Assembly: GCA_964626565.1 (NCBI GenBank)
Contig: CAZVFX010000219.1
Coordinates: 1-7,167, forward strand
DNA from: CAZVFX01 sp964626565
GTDB taxonomy: Bacteria; Myxococcota_A; UBA9042; CAIXZC01
Direction of reading: 5' to 3'
DNA length: 7,167 bases
Shown: positions 1 to 6,000 of the stretch, piece after piece
Layout: every line of letters begins with the position of its first letter
How positions within the stretch are numbered: the first letter of the stretch is position 1
Translations under genes and position numbers: made by a program
The notes under the pieces: model-generated
The model's database searches: none
What the model was told of the DNA's origin: nothing
Seen by the model: only the letters and a program-made list of their open reading frames with translations

Positions 1-3000
1 AGAAGTGCGAGGAGGTGGACTGCAAATTGGCTTGTTGCATGCCTGACGGGGAATGTGCCGACGTATCCCACCCTGAGTGTGCTGAGACGGGGGCCGGAGC
101 GCATCCCGGCAAGAAATGTGCGGACGGCATCGACTGTGAGTGGGCCTGTTGTCTGGCTGACGGCGAATGCCAGGAAGGCACCAAAGAGGAATGCGGCGAA
201 AATGGCGGACAGTATCGGTTCGGCAAGAAGTGCGAAGAAGTGGAATGCGGGCAGGGTGCCTGCTGCCTGGCCGACGGAACCTGCCTGGACGGGGCTGACA
301 AGGAACAGTGTGCAGGCAGCGGCGGCATCTACCATGCCGGGCTCACTTGCGAGGAGGCTGACTGCACCAGCGCCTGCTGTTTGGCTAACGGGACGTGCAT
401 GCAGGGCGGGAGCCTCTCGGCGGACGGGTGCGGAGAAGCGGGAGGAGCCTATCACCTGGGCAAGAACTGCAGCCAGGTGGAGTGCAGCGGTGCATGCTGC
501 ACGACTTTCGGCTGCTACGACGGTTCTTCTGAAGCGAGCTGTGACAAAGTCGCCGAAATGGCGGCGGGTTGGGGTGTTTCCAGCGCTGCCTCCTGGTTCA
601 AACCCGGCGCCAAATGCGACGAGATAGATTGCAAGCTGGCCTGCTGCACGACTGACGGCGAATGTGCCGATTTGGCCCATGCGCAGTGTCTGGCGAGCGG
701 TGCCGGAGCACACCCCGGCAAGAAATGCGCAGACGGCGTGGATTGCCAGTGGGCCTGTTGCCTGGCTGGCGGCGAGTGCCAGGAAGGCTCGAAGGAAGAG
801 TGCGGTGAAAATGGCGGACAGTACCGGTTCGGCAAGAAGTGTAACGAGGTGGAGTGCGGTCACGGCGCCTGCTGTCTCCCCGACGGGAACTGTGCGGATG
901 GCGCAGAGAAGAACGAGTGCGGAGGCGAGGGAGGCATCTATCATGCCGGCCTGAGCTGCGAACAGACAAACTGCACCAGCGCCTGCTGCAAGGCTGACGG
1001 GACCTGCATGCAGGGCGACGGCCTTTCCACCGACCAGTGCGGAGAAGCTCAGGGGACGTACCACCAGGGCAAGAGTTGCGACGAGATAGAATGCAGCGGT
1101 GCGTGCTGCACGAGCATGGGTTGTCACGGCCCGGCGTCGCAGGCTGCTTGCGATGAGGCGACGGAGAGCGCGGCATCCTGGGGGGCCACCGGGTTTGCCT
1201 CCTGGTACAAACCGGGCGCCAAGTGTGACGAGATAGACTGCAAAGTGGCATGCTGCCTGTCTGACGGAACGTGCTCCGACATGACTCACGCACAATGCCT
1301 GAAGGATGGCGCCGGTGCGCACATTGGCAAGAAGTGTGCTGACGGCATCGATTGTGAGTGGGCCTGTTGCCTCCCGGACGGCGAGTGCCTTGAGGGCACG
1401 AAGGAGCAGTGCGGTGAAAACGGCGGTCAATACCGCTTCGGCAAGAAGTGCGCAGAGGTGGAATGCGGGCACGGCGCCTGCTGCCTCGCCAACGGTGCGT
1501 GCCTGGACGGTACCCAGAAGGACCAGTGCGCCGGCAGCGGCGGCATCCATCATGCGGGGCTTACCTGCGAGCAGGCCGACTGCACCAGTTCCTGCTGCCT
1601 GGCTGACGGGACCTGCATGGAGTCGGGCAGTTTGTCGGCAGACCAATGCGGAGAGCAGGGAGGAGCGTTCAACCAGGGCATCAAGTGCTCCCAAATCGAG
1701 TGTGGCGGCGCATGTTGTACGACCTTCGGCTGCTACGACGGCTCCTCTCAAGCTGCCTGCGACGAGGCTGCGGAGATGGCGGCGAGTTGGGGCGTTTCCG
1801 GCGCGGCCTCCTGGTTCAAACCCGGAGCCAAGTGCGACGAAGTAGATTGCAAACTGGCTTGCTGCATGCCTGACGGAACGTGCTCTGACGTTTCTCACGC
1901 CCAGTGCCTGAAAGACGGGGCCGGGGCACACCCGGGCAAAAAGTGTGCGGACGGCGTCGACTGTCAATGGGCCTGCTGCATGGCCGACGGCGAGTGCCAG
2001 GAAGGAACGAAGGAAGAGTGTGGCGAGAATGGTGGCCAGTATCGGTTCGGCAAGAAATGCGCAGAGGTGGAGTGCGACAAGGGCTCATGCTGCCTGTCCA
2101 GCGGAACTTGCCTGAGTGGACTCCAGAAAGGTAATTGTCTGAGCAGCGGCGGTCTTTATCACGCCGGCCTGGCTTGCGAGGATACGGACTGCACGAGCGC
2201 CTGCTGCAGGGCCGACGGAACCTGCATGCAGAGCGCCAGCCTTTCCACTGACGAATGTGGAGAGGCTCAAGGAACGTTCCACCAGGGCAAGAACTGCTAC
2301 CAGATAGAATGCAGCGGTGCGTGTTGCACCACCATGGGCTGCTACGATCAGTTTTCCCAGTCGGCGTGTGAGGAAGCGGCAGAAAGTGCAGCAGTCTGGG
2401 GGGCCTCCGGGTTTGCATCCTGGTACAAGGCGGGAGCAGGCTGCGATGAGGTGGATTGCAAAGTCGCCTGTTGCATGCCGGACGGAACCTGCGCCGACAT
2501 GACCCACGCACAGTGCCTGGAGACCGGCGCCGGCGCCAAGCCCGGCAAGAAGTGCGCAGATGAAGTGGATTGTGAGTCGGCCTGTTGCCTCCCGGATGGC
2601 GAATGCCTGGAAGGGACGAAGGAACAGTGCGGGGAAAACGGCGGCCAATACCGCTACGGCAAGAAGTGCGCGGATGTGGAATGCGGTCAGGGCGCCTGCT
2701 GCCTCTCCGACGGGAGTTGCGCCGACGGCGCAGAGAAGGGCGAGTGCGGAAGCGAAGGAGGCATCTATCATCCCGGCCTCACATGTGAGCAGGCGGACTG
2801 CACCAGCGCCTGCTGCAGGACCGACGGAACCTGCATGCAGAGCGCCAGCCTTTCCACTGACGAATGTGGAGAAGCTCAAGGAACGTTCCACCAGGGCAAG
2901 AACTGCGCCCAGATAGAATGCAGCGGTGCGTGTTGCACCACCATGGGCTGCTACGATCAGTTTTCCCAGTCGGCGTGTGAGGAAGCGGCAGAAAGTGCAG

Positions 3001-6000
3001 CAGTCTGGGGGGCCTCCGGGTTTGCATCCTGGTACAAGGCGGGAGCAGGCTGCGATGAGGTGGATTGCAAAGTCGCCTGTTGCATGCCGGACGGAACCTG
3101 CGCCGACATGACCCACGCACAGTGCCTGGAGACCGGCGCCGGCGCCAAGCCCGGCAAGAAGTGCGCAGATGAAGTGGATTGTGAGTCGGCCTGTTGCCTC
3201 CCGGATGGCGAATGCCTGGAAGGGACGAAGGAACAGTGCGGGGAAAACGGCGGCCAATACCGCTACGGCAAGAAGTGCGCGGATGTGGAATGCGGGCTGG
3301 GAGCCTGCTGCCTGCCGAGCGGGACCTGCCTCACCGGACTCCAGAAGGCAGACTGCCTGGGCAGCGGCGGCATCTATCAGGCCGGGCAGACCTGCGAAGA
3401 AGCAGACTGCACCAGCGCCTGCTGTCTGCCCTCCGGGGCATGTATGACCGGCGCTAACCTGTCGAAACAGGAATGCGACGCCTCACAGGGCAAATATCAT
3501 TTCGGCACAAAATGCACCCAAGTGGAGTGCAACCCTTCTGGCGGCGACGGCACCTGCTCGTCGAACGCCCATTGTGATGACAACGATGCTTGCACCGACG
3601 ACCTCTGCCTGGAGAATCACTGCTTCAACCTCGCAATCCTGGGAGGCGGATGCGACTTCTGCTCAAATGTCTCATTGCCGAACGAACAGCCCTGCGTGAC
3701 TGAGATCTGCCCGGCCGTTCCGCACGTTCCGTGCAATTCGTCGGTTTGGCTGGAATTGGAACCATCCGGCATGTTCGACGAAGTTCAGTCAGCCTGCCCA
3801 TCCATTTCCGGGCCTGGCGCACTCTTTCATTTCACAATGGGACACCCTGACGACGGTTTCTGGGACCCGGCCGACCCGGGTGGACCTGTGCCATATGCAA
3901 TCACTATCAAGCAAGCCGTCGTGGGGCTTGAGGACGGCAGTAAGGAGGATGTCGGCCTGTACCTCGACTTAGACGACGATGACCCGAACATCACGAACTA
4001 CGACATGGTGAAGTGGATAGAAGGGGAAGAAGATGAACCGGCAACCAAGCCGGAAGATTGCTCTCCGACGACGTGCTTCCCATCGGTACATGTAGGCAAT
4101 ACAGAGCTGAACACAATAACGGTCTTCGAGACTGTCGTTGTCGGGCTTGAGAAATGGACGGCAACGAACATCGGCCTGGTCCGCTACTCTGGAGGGGACG
4201 GCACTAACAAGCCTGTGGTTCTTCATGCGGCGATTGAGTGCAAGTGCGGATGCGACCCGGACGGCGACGGTATTGTCTCGAATCCTGAGGACTCGGATTG
4301 CCTGCTCGATCCGTCCTCCACAGGCCCCCTGCCGGATTATCCGTATGACAGTTGCGGAACCGTCAGCAACCCGGACCAGGCCGATACCGATTCGGACGGC
4401 CTGGGGGACGCCTGCGACAACTGCACCTTCAAGGCCAACCCGGCACAAGAAGACAGTGACGCAAACGGCTTGGGCGACCTTTGCGACTTCTGCAGCAACC
4501 CGATCATCCTGACCGACCAGGTGCAATCGACGGAGTTCTATCTGCCCGACACGGTCAGCTCGTTCAACTACCCACCCGGCACTTGCCCGGGCAACAACGA
4601 CGGCGTTGAATCCGGTTCCTACACCGTCACGTTTGGCTTCCTGCCCGAGCCCGGTTTCGACTACTACATAATCCAGATGGGAGCTGCATGCGACGGAATC
4701 CTGACGGTGGGAACGTCGTGTCCCGAGTTGGGCGATTCCTGCCTCAGCTCTACGCCTATAGTCGGCGGAGCCGGAGTGAAAGAAGTACCCGTCTCCACCG
4801 CCGGCAATTGGAGTGGGATCTACTTTGCAGACTACAGCACCGACGACCTCAATTGCGTGATGGAGCACACAATTATCGAGTATGGCGGGTACAACAGCAA
4901 TGAGAACATCTACTCCTCCGGCACCTGCGAAAAGCCGCTCTCCATCGGAGGGGAACTGAAGGAAGAATCGCTGTTCATGGGCGGCTTGCCCAATGCGGTG
5001 TCTTATCCGCCGGGAACCTGCAACGAGTTCGATGGCTCAGTCGACCCGACATCCCACAGCGCGATGTTCTCTTTCATTCCGGACACAGACTACAACTACT
5101 ACATGATCGAAATGGTATCCTCGTGTCCCGGGATCATGTCGGCCGGTACCCCTTGCGACGACCTCGCCGCAAACTGTCTCGGCGCTGAACCGGTCCAGCA
5201 GGACACCACCATCACCTTCCCCGTCTCACCGAAACCGAGTCAGTGGGAAGGCATCTACTTCACCAGTTACTCGACTGATAACATTGTTGACTTGAACTAC
5301 TGCGAGATTCAGTACGGCGGTTACAATTCGCAATCATATCAGCCGGCTCCATCCGTAGGCAGCACTTGCCTTCACCCCAAGGTTATTGACGTAATACCGT
5401 TCTCCGACGAGGGGACCACTTTGGGTGCAGGCGCAAACTACAGTTCGGATCTCTACGGATGCCCGCCCTCACCGCTGGGTCATGGAATTGCCGGCAGCGA
5501 GGTAATCTACGAATTCTCCCCGGAGGAAGCGGGAGTCTACAACATCGACCTCACCGGTTTCGCTCCTTGCCGACTGGATCTGCTGTCAAGCTGTTCGTGC
5601 AACGGGGACGAGTGCCTCAGCAGTTCGACCGTAGACAACCCCCAGGAGACCAACAAAATCGAGATCGTGCTGGAAAGCGGTCAGAAGATCTTCATAGTCG
5701 TCGACGGCGTCAGCGACGTCTTCGACCAGCCGTTCCCGTTCACCCTCGAGGTTGACCTGGTCTGCCAGGACGCGGAAGACTGCGAGGACGGGAATCCCTG
5801 TACCACTGGTTTCTGCAGCCAGACCAAGGGCTGTCTGCAGAGTCTCGTGCCCGGCGGCACGCCATGCGACGACGGAAACGCTTGCACCGAAGGGACAGTG
5901 TGCGAACAGGACGTCTGCAACTCAGCGGAAATAAACGATTGCAACGATGATGTCGATTGCACTACCGACAGTTGCGACGCGGGCCTGGGTTGTCTGAACG

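Noticed and set aside
55..627. A 190-codon + strand frame offset from the main frame, and a similar one at 1306-1845
   Set aside because: Both are Arg/Ala/Thr-rich readings of the same repeats in a shifted frame. They arise because the tgc/ggc/gac-rich DNA seldom makes stops in that frame, and they have no plausible domain.
2085..3257. A 390-codon open frame on the minus strand
   Set aside because: It is exactly antisense to the Cys-rich units and repeats itself because they do. Its hydrophobic Ala/Gly/Val-rich text has no family features, and the + frame has clear domains and codon-level conservation.
2300..3295. Insertion sequence or transposon as cause of the identical blocks
   Set aside because: There are no terminal inverted repeats, target duplications or transposase. 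The copies are in frame and in register with the array, which fits unequal exchange or conversion.
6..3530. CRISPR array or other non-coding regular repeat
   Set aside because: Repeats are 609 nt, contiguous and coding, with no short repeat-spacer pattern.
6..3530. Metallothionein-like metal-binding protein
   Set aside because: Cysteines are dense but arranged as six-Cys modules with Gly, Tyr and charged residues between, and the context is extracellular-type domains; disulfides are more likely. Metal binding cannot be fully excluded.
3969..4868. A 299-codon minus-strand frame over the calcium-binding region
   Set aside because: It covers unmistakable thrombospondin type 3 motifs on the + strand, and its own translation shows no recognisable motif.
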